A stretch of DNA of 9,730 bases from an uncultured Ruminococcus sp. (GTDB lineage Bacteria; Bacillota; Clostridia; Oscillospirales; Acutalibacteraceae), in assembly GCA_902773155.1 (NCBI GenBank), contig CACYDK010000029.1, forward strand, positions 1-9,730, in the 5' to 3' direction. Below, piece after piece: positions 1 to 6,801 of the stretch (positions are counted from its first letter, which is position 1; every line of letters starts with the position of its first letter). The notes beneath the pieces were generated by a model. The model was not told where the DNA came from and did no database searches. It saw nothing but the letters and a program-made list of their open reading frames with translations. A program made the position numbers and the translations under genes.

Positions 1-862
1 TCTTGAGAGCATCGCCGGGCTGCTCGGTGTGAACGTGAACCTTTATTATATCGTCGTCGTTAACAACTACGACACAGTCGCCTATTGTCTCGAGGAACAT
101 TCTCAGCTCGTTGGGCTCTGTAGCGATCTCAGCGTCGCGGCCTACGATAAACTCTGTACAGTAAGTGAAGTTGATCACCTCGTCAAACTCGGCAACGGTG
201 CTCTTGAAGGAATCGAGCTCCTCCTGAGAATTGTTCTCAAAGTACTCAACCACCTCGCCGTCGCGGAAGTATGTAAGCATTCCCTCAAAAATCGTGAGGA
301 GTCCCTGGCCGCCTGCGTCGACTACTCCGGCCTTCTTGAGCACGGGAAGCAGCTCGGGGGTCTGCTGGAGAGCGTTGTACGCGGAATCACAAACAGCCTG
401 CCATACCTCCGGAACGCTCTCAATACGCGAAAGCGCCTTGAGTCCTCCCTCATAGCCGACTCTGGCTACGGTGAGGATAGTGCCCTCGGTGGGCTTCATT
501 ACTGCCTTGTAAGCCTCGTCAACGCCGATGCCGAGAGCCTCTACGAGATCTCTGCCGTCAACCTCATCCTTATCCTTAAGTCCCTGCGAAAAGCCGCGGA
601 AGATAAGGGAAAGAATAACTCCGGAGTTACCTCTGGCTCCGCGAAGCATTGCGGAAGCTACAGCCTTAGCAACCTCGCCTGCGTTCTCGCTGTCAACGTC
701 CTTGAGGGCGTTAACTGCCGCAGTGGTAGTCATAGACATATTTGTACCGGTATCGCCGTCAGGAACCGGGAAGATATTAAGGTCGTTAATCTTAAGCTTC
801 ATAGAACAGATATTGTTTGAGCCAGAGATTACCGCCTGCTTTAAATCAAGTCCGTTAATCAT
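1..862 (-). CDS. fakA: Fatty-acid kinase FakA/YloV-type DAK2-domain protein, N-terminal part (runs off left edge)
   Basis: The frame reads from an ATG at 862-860 to the window edge without a stop and gives 287 codons; the family is usually about 550 residues, so only the N-terminal half is present. The DAK2 nucleotide-binding domain is clear: the FPVPDGDTGTNM motif at residues 31-42, whose aspartates (D35, D37) bind Mg-ATP, then GARGNSGVILS, and DAGGQGL further on. In Firmicutes such proteins phosphorylate fatty acids carried by FakB (DegV family) for phospholipid synthesis; no fakB is visible here. A GAGGAAG ribosome-binding site lies about 9-10 bases before the ATG. In many Firmicutes the gene follows a small Asp23-family gene (yloU); here the upstream neighbour is ymdB, 90 bp away, and the gene has its own promoter. 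The family is certain; the fatty-acid substrate is inferred from characterised homologues. Confidence 0.93.
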   Translation of the reverse strand, partial: MINGLDLKQAVISGSNNICSMKLKINDLNIFPVPDGDTGTNMSMTTTAAVNALKDVDSENAGEVAKAVASAMLRGARGNSGVILSLIFRGFSQGLKDKDEVDGRDLVEALGIGVDEAYKAVMKPTEGTILTVARVGYEGGLKALSRIESVPEVWQAVCDSAYNALQQTPELLPVLKKAGVVDAGGQGLLTIFEGMLTYFRDGEVVEYFENNSQEELDSFKSTVAEFDEVINFTYCTEFIVGRDAEIATEPNELRMFLETIGDCVVVVNDDDIIKVHVHTEQPGDALK

Positions 863-904
863 AGAGATAGCACTTCCTCATCCTTGGTATAATCATACAG
901 CTTT

Positions 905-933
905 ATTATACTAATAAAATTCTGATTTTGCAA
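905..933 (-). promoter_or_regulatory. Sigma-A-type promoter of fakA
   Basis: On the minus strand TTGCAA (933-928) is followed after exactly 17 bases by a perfect TATAAT (910-905). It lies about 43 bases before the fakA start codon and downstream of the ymdB stop, so fakA can be expressed independently of ymdB. This is a sequence match only. Confidence 0.75.
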
Positions 934-952
934 GTGTTATTTTACACAAATC

Positions 953-1726
953 TCAAACAATTCTGATTCTTTCACAGGACTTGCATTTTCCGCTTTGTTC
1001 GTCAACTGAAAATACGGCGCACTCGAGCTTGCATTCTCCCTTTAACAAATCAAAACGAACCGGCATATGTGAGCGGAATTTTTCTATCGTGATTTTCGGG
1101 TCAACGCCGAGCACAGAGTTTTTGGGACCCGTCATTCCAAGGTCGGTAATATATCCGAGGCCTTTTGGGAATATATGCTCGTCCGAGGTCTGAACATGAG
1201 TATGAGTTCCGAAGAGCACCGACGCTCTGCCGTCGAGATAATGAGCAAGCGAGAGCTTCTCTGAGGTCGTTTCGGCGTGAAAATCAATTACAGTGATACG
1301 GCTGTCGGTTTTCTTTAAAAGCTCGTCCGCCTTATCGAAGGGATTATCAAGAATGCTGTCCATAAACATATTTCCCATCAGGTTTATCACAGTGACCTGT
1401 AATCTTCCCATATCGACAGTACACATTCCGACTCCCGGAGTTGAGCGGTCGGGGAAATTTGCGGGACGGATTATGTACGGCGTAGTATCGAGATACTCAT
1501 AAACCTCGCGGCGGCGAAAGGCGTGGTTGCCCAAGGTGATAACGTCGACGCCGCTGTCAAAAATAAAACGCGCTGAGGTCGGGGTAATGCCGTTTCCGTC
1601 GGATGAATTCTCGCCGTTACAAATGACAAGGTCTATGCCCTTAAGCTTTTTCAGCGACGGGAGCCTTGAGCGCAAAAACTCGCAGCCGCTTTTTCCGACG
1701 ACGTCCCCTATGCATAGTATATTCAT
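953..1726 (-). CDS. ymdB: YmdB-family metallophosphoesterase (2',3'-cyclic-nucleotide 2'-phosphodiesterase family)
   Basis: The 257-residue product matches the full length of the YmdB/TIGR00282 calcineurin-like phosphoesterase family. The binuclear metal-site residues sit where expected: D8 in GDVVGKSG, E39 in NGENSSDGNGIT, N67/H68 in GNH, H150 in DFHAE, and H175/H177 in GTHTHVQT. It is a soluble cytoplasmic enzyme; the Bacillus subtilis homologue hydrolyses cyclic nucleotides in vitro and influences biofilm and motility decisions, and its gene follows rny. Here the upstream gene is yqfD instead, 71 bp away. An AAGAGGGA ribosome-binding site precedes the ATG by about six bases and lies inside a perfect inverted repeat (1732-1792). 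The segment after GNH reads AFRRRE rather than the TWD often seen there, but no metal ligand is lost. The substrate in this organism is not shown by sequence. Confidence 0.93.
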   Translation of the reverse strand: MNILCIGDVVGKSGCEFLRSRLPSLKKLKGIDLVICNGENSSDGNGITPTSARFIFDSGVDVITLGNHAFRRREVYEYLDTTPYIIRPANFPDRSTPGVGMCTVDMGRLQVTVINLMGNMFMDSILDNPFDKADELLKKTDSRITVIDFHAETTSEKLSLAHYLDGRASVLFGTHTHVQTSDEHIFPKGLGYITDLGMTGPKNSVLGVDPKITIEKFRSHMPVRFDLLKGECKLECAVFSVDEQSGKCKSCERIRIV

Positions 1727-1731
1727 AAAGC

Positions 1732-1792
1732 ATCCCTCTTTTCTTTAGGATAATCTATTTTAACATATTATTGGGGATTTGAAAAGAGGGAT
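1732..1792 (-). promoter_or_regulatory. Perfect 12-bp inverted repeat covering the ymdB ribosome-binding site
   Basis: ATCCCTCTTTTC at 1732-1743 is the exact reverse complement of GAAAAGAGGGAT at 1781-1792, with a 37-base AT-rich loop. In minus-strand RNA reading through from yqfD the upstream arm (AUCCCUCUUUUC) can pair fully with the downstream arm, which contains the ymdB Shine-Dalgarno AAGAGGGA. The repeat begins just after the yqfD stop codon. No run of U follows the downstream arm, so it is not an intrinsic terminator. The pairing is seen in the sequence; the control of translation is inferred. Confidence 0.55.
1757..1785 (-). promoter_or_regulatory. Candidate ymdB promoter with extended -10
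   Basis: On the minus strand TTTTCA (1785-1780) is separated by 17 bases from TAAAAT (1762-1757), preceded by TGT, which gives an extended -10 (TGTTAAAAT). Together the hexamers match 9 of 12 consensus positions. Transcription would start near 1750, giving a leader of about 25 bases that lacks the upstream arm of the 1732-1792 inverted repeat. The -35 is weak, so this is a candidate only. Confidence 0.45.
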
Positions 1793-1797
1793 TACTT

Positions 1798-2958
1798 TCA
1801 TCTAACCTCGATCGGCTGAATAACAGCTATATTTTTATTCAGAGTATAGTTCACTTCCAATCTGTCGTTTTTAAAAGCTTTTTGACGGGTTTTTATTTTG
1901 CAGTCGCCGTGATTGAAGCATTCGTTTAATCCCATACGGTTTTTAAGTGATTCGCGTCTGAGCGCCGGATTCAGCTTTTGCCTGACGGCTTTCAGGGGAT
2001 ATACCCGCTCTATACTCTCTCCCAGAGGAAGGAGCCGGGAGTTTACACAAAGCTTGTAGGTATAGTAATTCCTAACGCCCTCGCCGGACTCGTCGGACAT
2101 TCTAAGCGGCAGAGAAAGAGTCAGAAACTCCAGCCGGCTTTTCTCATAATAATTCTCATCGGGAATTATATTATAATTCGAATTTGGAATATTGATTTCA
2201 TCCTTTTCGATCACGTCAGCAAATATCTCAGCTTTTGAGCGCACAAAATTTATTTTCCCGTCGCTATCCTGCGTAACCGAGCTTACAAGAAGTTGATTGC
2301 GCGTTACAGCGGAACCTTTTTTTACACTGAGGACACCCCTGCGGACGTTTGTTTTTGTTATTACCCCGTCACAGGCGGCTTTGATATTCGCCGGTTTATC
2401 AGAATTCTTTTTCTTTTTAACCGTAACACCTTCCTTTAGCTCAACCTCTGCGTCGGATTCGATCAAATTCACCGAGCTCCAGCTTATTCCCGGGATTCTT
2501 AGCTGGAGGCCTCGCTTGATCTCGCCCGTGTTCAAGTCCGCCTTAGGCGAGCCGATGTCAAGTCCGTTTTCGCTCAATGCGGCTCTAAGCTCGAGCTCGT
2601 TGATTGCGGAGGCTCCGTTGAGCTCTATTGTCCACACAAACTGATTGAGAAAAGCAATGAGAGTAATTGCCGCAAGAACACCTGCGAGCAATCCTTTACG
2701 GCGTTTGTATTTTCTGATTTGGAATAATAATCCGTTTTTTTTGCGAACTCTAAGCCTAACTCCGGATTTTCGGGCTATCTGTCTGATGTTGCGATAATCA
2801 CGAACGGTCATCGTTCCTGTAAAGCCGTCTTTAGAGGGAACAAAATCCCAGTAAATAATTCCCCTGTGGTTCAAAAGATTAATGAATCTTTCAGGAAAAC
2901 CTCCGCTTACGAAAAACTCAACATAGCCTCTCGCCCACCTTATAAGCTTCAACAACAT
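1798..2958 (-). CDS. yqfD: Sporulation membrane protein YqfD
   Basis: The 386-residue protein has the layout of the YqfD family, which is confined to endospore formers. A basic N-terminal cytoplasmic region (about 1-88, including the opening RWARGYVEFFVSGG and a KYKRRKG stop-transfer flank) is followed by one membrane segment at about 89-109. An extracytoplasmic part starts IELNGASAINELEL and resembles the POTRA-like fold at the start of FtsQ-type proteins; a later stretch around CDGVITKTNVRRGVLSVKKG looks like a barrel-sandwich hybrid. In B. subtilis yqfC and yqfD are mother-cell genes under sigma E, and the exact molecular role is unknown. The AGGTGA ribosome-binding site overlaps the yqfC stop codon, which points to coupled translation. 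The phoH and ybeY genes that often follow yqfD are absent; ymdB follows instead. Confidence 0.92.
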   Translation of the reverse strand: MLLKLIRWARGYVEFFVSGGFPERFINLLNHRGIIYWDFVPSKDGFTGTMTVRDYRNIRQIARKSGVRLRVRKKNGLLFQIRKYKRRKGLLAGVLAAITLIAFLNQFVWTIELNGASAINELELRAALSENGLDIGSPKADLNTGEIKRGLQLRIPGISWSSVNLIESDAEVELKEGVTVKKKKNSDKPANIKAACDGVITKTNVRRGVLSVKKGSAVTRNQLLVSSVTQDSDGKINFVRSKAEIFADVIEKDEINIPNSNYNIIPDENYYEKSRLEFLTLSLPLRMSDESGEGVRNYYTYKLCVNSRLLPLGESIERVYPLKAVRQKLNPALRRESLKNRMGLNECFNHGDCKIKTRQKAFKNDRLEVNYTLNKNIAVIQPIEVR

Positions 2959-2966
2959 ATTATCAC

Positions 2967-3230
2967 CTAGCTTTCAAACCTGGTATCTGTAATAATACCG
3001 TCGATGATAACCGCAGTCGGCGATATTGACTTTAAGGTCAGTCCGCGGCCGTTGAAGGTCACCGTCATTGAACGTGTGTTTATACTCACAACCTCGCTTT
3101 CGTATCGGAGCACTCCTGTTGAGCCCTCGATCAAAACACGTCTGTTACCGGTAAACTCTATTATCGGCATACGGCCTGAAAGCTCAAGCGAAAGCCCGGG
3201 AAACGCGGAGCGCGGTTTTCTGTTTTTCAT
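2967..3230 (-). CDS. yqfC: YqfC (YabP/YqfC-family sporulation protein)
   Basis: The 87-residue protein is close in length to B. subtilis YqfC and belongs to the small YabP/YqfC sporulation family. The visible pattern is a run of short beta strands: PIIEFTGNRRVLIEGSTGV, then the LRYESEVVSINT and MTVTFNGRGLTLKSISPTAVIIDG segments typical of the family. There is no signal peptide or membrane segment. It is followed by yqfD after only 8 bases, the conserved order in spore formers, so the pair forms one transcription unit, most likely sigma-E-dependent by analogy. The start is supported by a GGGGTGAG ribosome-binding site just upstream. The family assignment rests on pattern, size and the adjacent yqfD; the biochemical role is unknown. 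Confidence 0.9.
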   Translation of the reverse strand: MKNRKPRSAFPGLSLELSGRMPIIEFTGNRRVLIEGSTGVLRYESEVVSINTRSMTVTFNGRGLTLKSISPTAVIIDGIITDTRFES

Positions 3231-3293
3231 TCACTCACCCCGGTGTAATTAATCTGTCATCGTTTTAATATATATTAGCGGTGAGAAAAAATA
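3231..3293. promoter_or_regulatory. Divergent regulatory spacer between yqfC and ylbJ
   Basis: This 63-bp spacer must hold the promoters for two sporulation genes transcribed in opposite directions. The ribosome-binding sites at each end are mirror images: CTCACC at 3234-3239 (minus-strand GGTGAG for yqfC) and GGTGAG at 3280-3285 (for ylbJ, 8 bases before its ATG). The middle is AT-rich (ATATATATT around 3268-3276). I could not identify convincing -35/-10 elements for sigma E or sigma A on either strand. Confidence 0.5.
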
Positions 3294-4334
3294 ATGAATG
3301 CTTTAAAATACAGACTTTCGACTGCGGCAAAAGCACTGTCGGCGATTATGCTCGCGGGATGCTTTTTGATCTACGGACAGGAATGCGCGGAGGGGGTGCT
3401 TACGGGGCTTTATTTCTGTGCCGCAGAGCTCATCCCGTCGCTTTTTCCGTTTATGTTTCTCTCGGCCTTCATTTCAAAAGGCGGCCTAATTTCAAAGCTT
3501 TCCAAGCCGCTGAGTGTTATAGGAAAGGCTTTTTTCGGACTTTCGGAAAGCACCGCCGCTGTGATACTCGCGATCACAGGCGGTTTTCCGGTTGGCGCGA
3601 AATGCATAAGAGAGCTTCTGGACAGCGGAGCGATCTGTGAAAAGGAAGCCGAAAAAGCGGCATATATATCTGTCGGCGCGGGGCCTGGATTTATTATTAG
3701 CTTTGTCGGGATAAAGCTGTTTTCGAGCGCGGAGCTCGGGCTGTGTCTGTTTTCGGCTCAGTTGATTTCGGTAATATTACTGGGCGTTCTGAATAAACAT
3801 ATATGTAAGGGCTCTTTTTCGGCGAAAAGCACGGCGCGCGTTCCGTCGGCCGGCACGGCGTTTATCGACAGTATAATCTCGGCCGTGTACGGACTTCTGG
3901 AGATGTGCGGAATAGTCGCTTTCTTTTCAGCGGTTCAGGCGACAATCGGAGCGATTACAGGGGACGATCGGATCACCGGCGTCGCAGACGTTTTTCTCGA
4001 GGTGACAAACGCCTGCGAAAAGCTTTCCGAGTCAGGAATAATACCTGTGGCCTTCGCGGTCGGATTCGGCGGGCTTTGCGTGCATTTTCAGGTTTTCAGG
4101 GCTCTTGGAAACATCCGTCTGAGCAAGCTGTTATTTTTCTTATACAGAATAATCCAAGGGCTGATAACAGCGGCTCTTACCTATGCTTTCATCGGGCTTT
4201 TCCATATTCCCGCGCCTGTTTTTTCAAGCGCGAAGAGCTTCGCGCCTAGCTTGAGCGCGCCTATAATCGGAAGTGTTATGTTCGTAATAACGAGCGTGTT
4301 TTTTATTTATACAATATGCAAAGAAAGGTTATGA
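3294..4334 (+). CDS. ylbJ: YlbJ/SpoVV-type sporulation integral membrane protein
   Basis: The 346-residue protein is highly hydrophobic, with about eight or nine membrane segments (for example near 10-28, 45-60, 130-146, 148-166, 187-212, 271-305 and 320-342), and carries the nucleoside-recognition/Gate-type pattern of YlbJ. The hallmark is GGFPVGAK (96-103), followed by a segment rich in Glu/Lys and then VGAGPGFIISFVG. In B. subtilis YlbJ (SpoVV) is made in the mother cell under sigma E and is needed to move dipicolinic acid across the outer forespore membrane. The product is somewhat shorter than the roughly 400-residue B. subtilis protein but shows no internal break. The gene diverges from the yqfC-yqfD pair and overlaps none; asnB begins 4 bases after its stop. 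The dipicolinate role is transferred from the homologue. Confidence 0.88.
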   Translation: MNALKYRLSTAAKALSAIMLAGCFLIYGQECAEGVLTGLYFCAAELIPSLFPFMFLSAFISKGGLISKLSKPLSVIGKAFFGLSESTAAVILAITGGFPVGAKCIRELLDSGAICEKEAEKAAYISVGAGPGFIISFVGIKLFSSAELGLCLFSAQLISVILLGVLNKHICKGSFSAKSTARVPSAGTAFIDSIISAVYGLLEMCGIVAFFSAVQATIGAITGDDRITGVADVFLEVTNACEKLSESGIIPVAFAVGFGGLCVHFQVFRALGNIRLSKLLFFLYRIIQGLITAALTYAFIGLFHIPAPVFSSAKSFAPSLSAPIIGSVMFVITSVFFIYTICKERL

Positions 4335-4338
4335 TATT

Positions 4339-6171
4339 ATGTGCGGAATCGCCGGATTGTTTGATAAATATGAGGATCTGACGAAGGATTTGAGGGTGCT
4401 GTCGGAGATGTCGAAAACTCTGAGCCGCAGAGGCCCTGACGAAAACGGGATCTTCATCGACCACAATGTTGCTCTTATCCACCGCAGGCTCACGGTAATC
4501 GATAAGGAAAACGGAAAACAGCCGATGCTGTGCGGAATTAAAAACGAAAAATATGTTATCGTGTACAACGGCGAGCTTTACAACACCGATGAGCTCAGGC
4601 AGGAGCTTCGCAACAAGGGCTACAATTTTAAGGGTCACAGCGACACCGAGGTCGTGCTCAAGGCATATATCGAATACGGGTCCTCATGCGCGGATAAGCT
4701 GAACGGGATATTCGCCTTTGCGGTTTACGAGCTCTACGCCAAAAAGATTTTTCTTTGCAGAGACAAGGTCGGAGTAAAACCGCTTTTTTACAGCGAATTC
4801 AAAAACGGTCTTGTATTCGGCTCGGAGATCAAAACGCTTCTAGCCAGCGGTCGCGTTAAGCCCGTGATCGGCGAGGAGGGGCTTATGGAGGTATTTTTCC
4901 TCGGTCCTGCGCGCAGTCCGGGAAACGGTATTTTTAAAAACGTAAAAGAGCTTATGCCGGGAGAATACGCGGTTTACAGCGACGGAAAGCTGAAAACGAC
5001 CCGTTACTTCAGCCTGAAGGCCAGAGAACACACTGACTCGCCGGAACAGACCGTCGAAAAAATAAGGCACCTCCTTACGGACGCTATTGAAAAGCAGCTC
5101 GTAAGCGACGTACCGCTCTGCTTTTTTCTTTCGGGAGGACTTGACAGCAGTATAATTGTACAGACCGCGTCTAATTACTACGGCAAAAACGGATTCCCTA
5201 AGCCTCATACCTACTCAGTCGAATATCGCGACAACTCTGAGTTTTTCCGCAAGGATTCGTTTCAGCCTACATCCGACGTAGATTTTATCAGGCAAATGAG
5301 CGAAAACGCTGACACTGAGCACAACGAAATAATACTCGACAACAACGACCTGGCCGAGGCTCTTTACGACAGCGTAGAGGCGCGAGATCTGCCGGGATAT
5401 GTGGACGTTGACTCGTCGCTCCTGCTTTTTTGCAGAGAAATAAAGAAGGACTATACCGTAGCTCTTTCAGGCGAATGCGCCGACGAGCTTTTCGGCGGAT
5501 ACCCGTGGTATCATAACGAGGAGATCCTTTTCAAGGACTGCTTTCCGTGGTCGGTAACGCAGGAGGTCAGAAGAGGAGTTCTGAGAAAGGGCGTGCTGCC
5601 CAGAGGCGAGGAATATGTGCGCTCAAAATATCTTGAGACAATAAACAAGACCGACAAGCTCAAGACGGACAGCAAAATTGACTCGAGGATGCGGGAGATG
5701 TTCGCGCTGAATTACTACTGGTTTATGCAGTGCCTTCTCGAGCGCAAGGACAGGTGCAGCATGTACAGCGGACTCGAGGTTAGGGTTCCGTTCTGCGACT
5801 ACAGACTTGTTGAATACTCCTACAATATGCCGTGGAGTATAAAGGCCTTCAACGGCCGGGAAAAGGGAATTGTACGAAAAGCGTTCGAGGACATTCTTCC
5901 CTACGACATCGCATGGCGAAAGAAAAGCCCCTATCCGAAAACCCACAACCCAGTATATATGGAGATCTGCTCAAAAAAGGCGATTGAAATACTGAGAAAA
6001 AACACAGCCTTAAACGAACTTATCAGCCCTGACGGAGTTTTGAACATCATAAATGATCCTTCCGGGATAAAGTCTCCGTGGTACGGTCAGCTTATGAAGG
6101 CTCCGCAGATCCTCGCGTACATTATTGAGCTTGATTATTGGTTTGGGAAATATAATATTAATATTGAATAA
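4339..6171 (+). CDS. asnB: Glutamine-hydrolysing asparagine synthetase (AsnB)
   Basis: The 610-residue enzyme has both complete domains. The N-terminal class II glutaminase begins MCGIAG with Cys2 as nucleophile after methionine removal, with R50 (HRRLTVID), YNGE (76-79) and GHSDTE (99-104) lining the glutamine site. The C-terminal synthetase domain has the ATP pyrophosphatase loop SGGLDSS (265-271) and LSGECADELFGGYPW (376-390). It converts aspartate, glutamine and ATP to asparagine, glutamate, AMP and PPi in the cytoplasm. GAAAGG about 10 bases before the ATG serves as ribosome-binding site, inside the end of ylbJ. The 4-bp gap implies cotranscription with a sporulation gene, reminiscent of B. 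subtilis asnO, the sporulation-associated paralogue. Some AsnB relatives instead amidate peptidoglycan diaminopimelate, and this cannot be excluded here. Confidence 0.95.
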   Translation: MCGIAGLFDKYEDLTKDLRVLSEMSKTLSRRGPDENGIFIDHNVALIHRRLTVIDKENGKQPMLCGIKNEKYVIVYNGELYNTDELRQELRNKGYNFKGHSDTEVVLKAYIEYGSSCADKLNGIFAFAVYELYAKKIFLCRDKVGVKPLFYSEFKNGLVFGSEIKTLLASGRVKPVIGEEGLMEVFFLGPARSPGNGIFKNVKELMPGEYAVYSDGKLKTTRYFSLKAREHTDSPEQTVEKIRHLLTDAIEKQLVSDVPLCFFLSGGLDSSIIVQTASNYYGKNGFPKPHTYSVEYRDNSEFFRKDSFQPTSDVDFIRQMSENADTEHNEIILDNNDLAEALYDSVEARDLPGYVDVDSSLLLFCREIKKDYTVALSGECADELFGGYPWYHNEEILFKDCFPWSVTQEVRRGVLRKGVLPRGEEYVRSKYLETINKTDKLKTDSKIDSRMREMFALNYYWFMQCLLERKDRCSMYSGLEVRVPFCDYRLVEYSYNMPWSIKAFNGREKGIVRKAFEDILPYDIAWRKKSPYPKTHNPVYMEICSKKAIEILRKNTALNELISPDGVLNIINDPSGIKSPWYGQLMKAPQILAYIIELDYWFGKYNINIE

Positions 6172-6222
6172 ACAGGAGAAATATGGTAGAATAATGTATC
6201 ATATCTAAGGAAGCATTTGCTT
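6172..6222 (+). other. Spacer with two Shine-Dalgarno-linked mini-ORFs
   Basis: After the asnB stop an AGGAG is followed by ATG at 6183 encoding only MVE before TAA (6192-6194). That stop overlaps a second ATG (TAATG) at 6194 encoding MYHI, whose TAA (6206-6208) overlaps the AAGGAAG used by the next real gene. No hairpin or promoter is evident. It could be a reinitiation leader, a decayed gene start or chance. Confidence 0.3.
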
Positions 6223-6735
6223 ATGACTGAAACCCGGTTTTGTATGCTTATGAATTTTTTTGAAAGGCACAGGAAAATGAAATCCCTGCTGGCTTTCTGC
6301 TATAAATATCTACCCTATCCTGTATTTGTCGCTTATCCGACGCTAGTGGTCGTAATCTTCGTGCTCTATCTTACGGGAAAAGCCGAGCTCCACTTGCTCA
6401 TAAAGGAGATCGCCGTTCCGGCATTCGCTTTTCTGACGGTCACTTTTTTCAGGCGCTTCTTCAATTTTCAGCGTCCTTACGAAAAATACGACATCACGCC
6501 GATCGTACGCAAGGATAAAAAAGGACAGAGCTTTCCGAGCCGTCACGCGGCGAGCGTGTTCATAATCGCGATGGCGTTTTTGTATGTAAATATCCCGGCC
6601 GGGATAGCTTTTCTAACGCTGGGAGCGCTCCTTTGCGTCAGCAGAATCATATGCGGAGTGCATTTCTTCAGAGATGTGCTCGTCGGCGCGCTTTACTCCG
6701 TATTGATTGGTTATATCGGGTTTTTCCTGTTTTAA
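6223..6735 (+). CDS. PAP2-family membrane phosphatase
   Basis: The 170-residue protein has the three signature blocks of the PAP2/acid phosphatase superfamily: R77-x6-R84-P85, PSRH at 105-108 (variant of PSGH) with H108, and SR-x5-H147-x3-D151 in SRIICGVHFFRD. Hydrophobic segments near 32-51, 62-76, 110-123, 125-140 and 153-170 place it in the cytoplasmic membrane. Such small enzymes dephosphorylate lipid phosphates such as undecaprenyl pyrophosphate or phosphatidic/phosphatidylglycerol phosphates; the substrate cannot be read from sequence. The ATG at 6223 was chosen because AAGGAAG (6207-6213) is 9 bases upstream; an in-frame TTG at 6217 would be only 3 bases from it. It follows asnB by 51 bp in the same direction and may share its transcript. 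Confidence 0.88.
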   Translation: MTETRFCMLMNFFERHRKMKSLLAFCYKYLPYPVFVAYPTLVVVIFVLYLTGKAELHLLIKEIAVPAFAFLTVTFFRRFFNFQRPYEKYDITPIVRKDKKGQSFPSRHAASVFIIAMAFLYVNIPAGIAFLTLGALLCVSRIICGVHFFRDVLVGALYSVLIGYIGFFLF

Positions 6736-6749
6736 TACACAAATTGGGG

Positions 6750-6790
6750 ATTATCAACAATAATACCGTCTGAAAGTTTGATAATTTTTT
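6750..6790 (+). terminator. Weak candidate terminator after the PAP2 gene
   Basis: ATTATCAA (6750-6757) can pair with TTGATAAT (6778-6785), followed directly by T at 6785-6790. The stem is only 8 bp and almost all A/T, with a 20-base loop, so it would be unstable. The right arm is also half of the Rex-like palindrome at 6778-6795, which may be the real reason for the sequence. Confidence 0.25.
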
Positions 6791-6795
6791 AACAA
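6778..6795. promoter_or_regulatory. Putative Rex operator, site 1
   Basis: The 18 bases TTGATAATTTTTTAACAA match the clostridial Rex consensus TTGTTAANNNNTTAACAA at 13 of its 14 fixed positions. The site ends 6 bases upstream of the -35 hexamer at 6802. Rex is an NADH/NAD-sensing repressor and adhE is one of its most common targets in Firmicutes. The match is seen in the sequence; binding is inferred. Confidence 0.6.
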
Positions 6796-6801
6796 TAAAG
6801 A

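Noticed and set aside
29..820. Long open frame on the plus strand (263 codons)
   Set aside because: It is antisense to the clear DAK2-domain coding frame on the minus strand and has no recognisable family pattern; it reflects codon bias in that gene.
918..968. 10-base direct repeat AATTCTGATT at 918-927 and 959-968
   Set aside because: It is short and AT-rich, one copy lies in the ymdB coding end, and there are only two copies; likely chance.
3247..3276. Sigma-E promoter for ylbJ in the divergent spacer
   Set aside because: The best -10-like string (TATATATT at 3269-3276) and its upstream partner match the Bacillus sigma-E consensus too poorly to call.
6217..6222. TTG at 6217 as start of the PAP2 gene
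   Set aside because: It lies only 3 bases after the AAGGAAG ribosome-binding site, whereas the ATG at 6223 is 9 bases away and a better codon.
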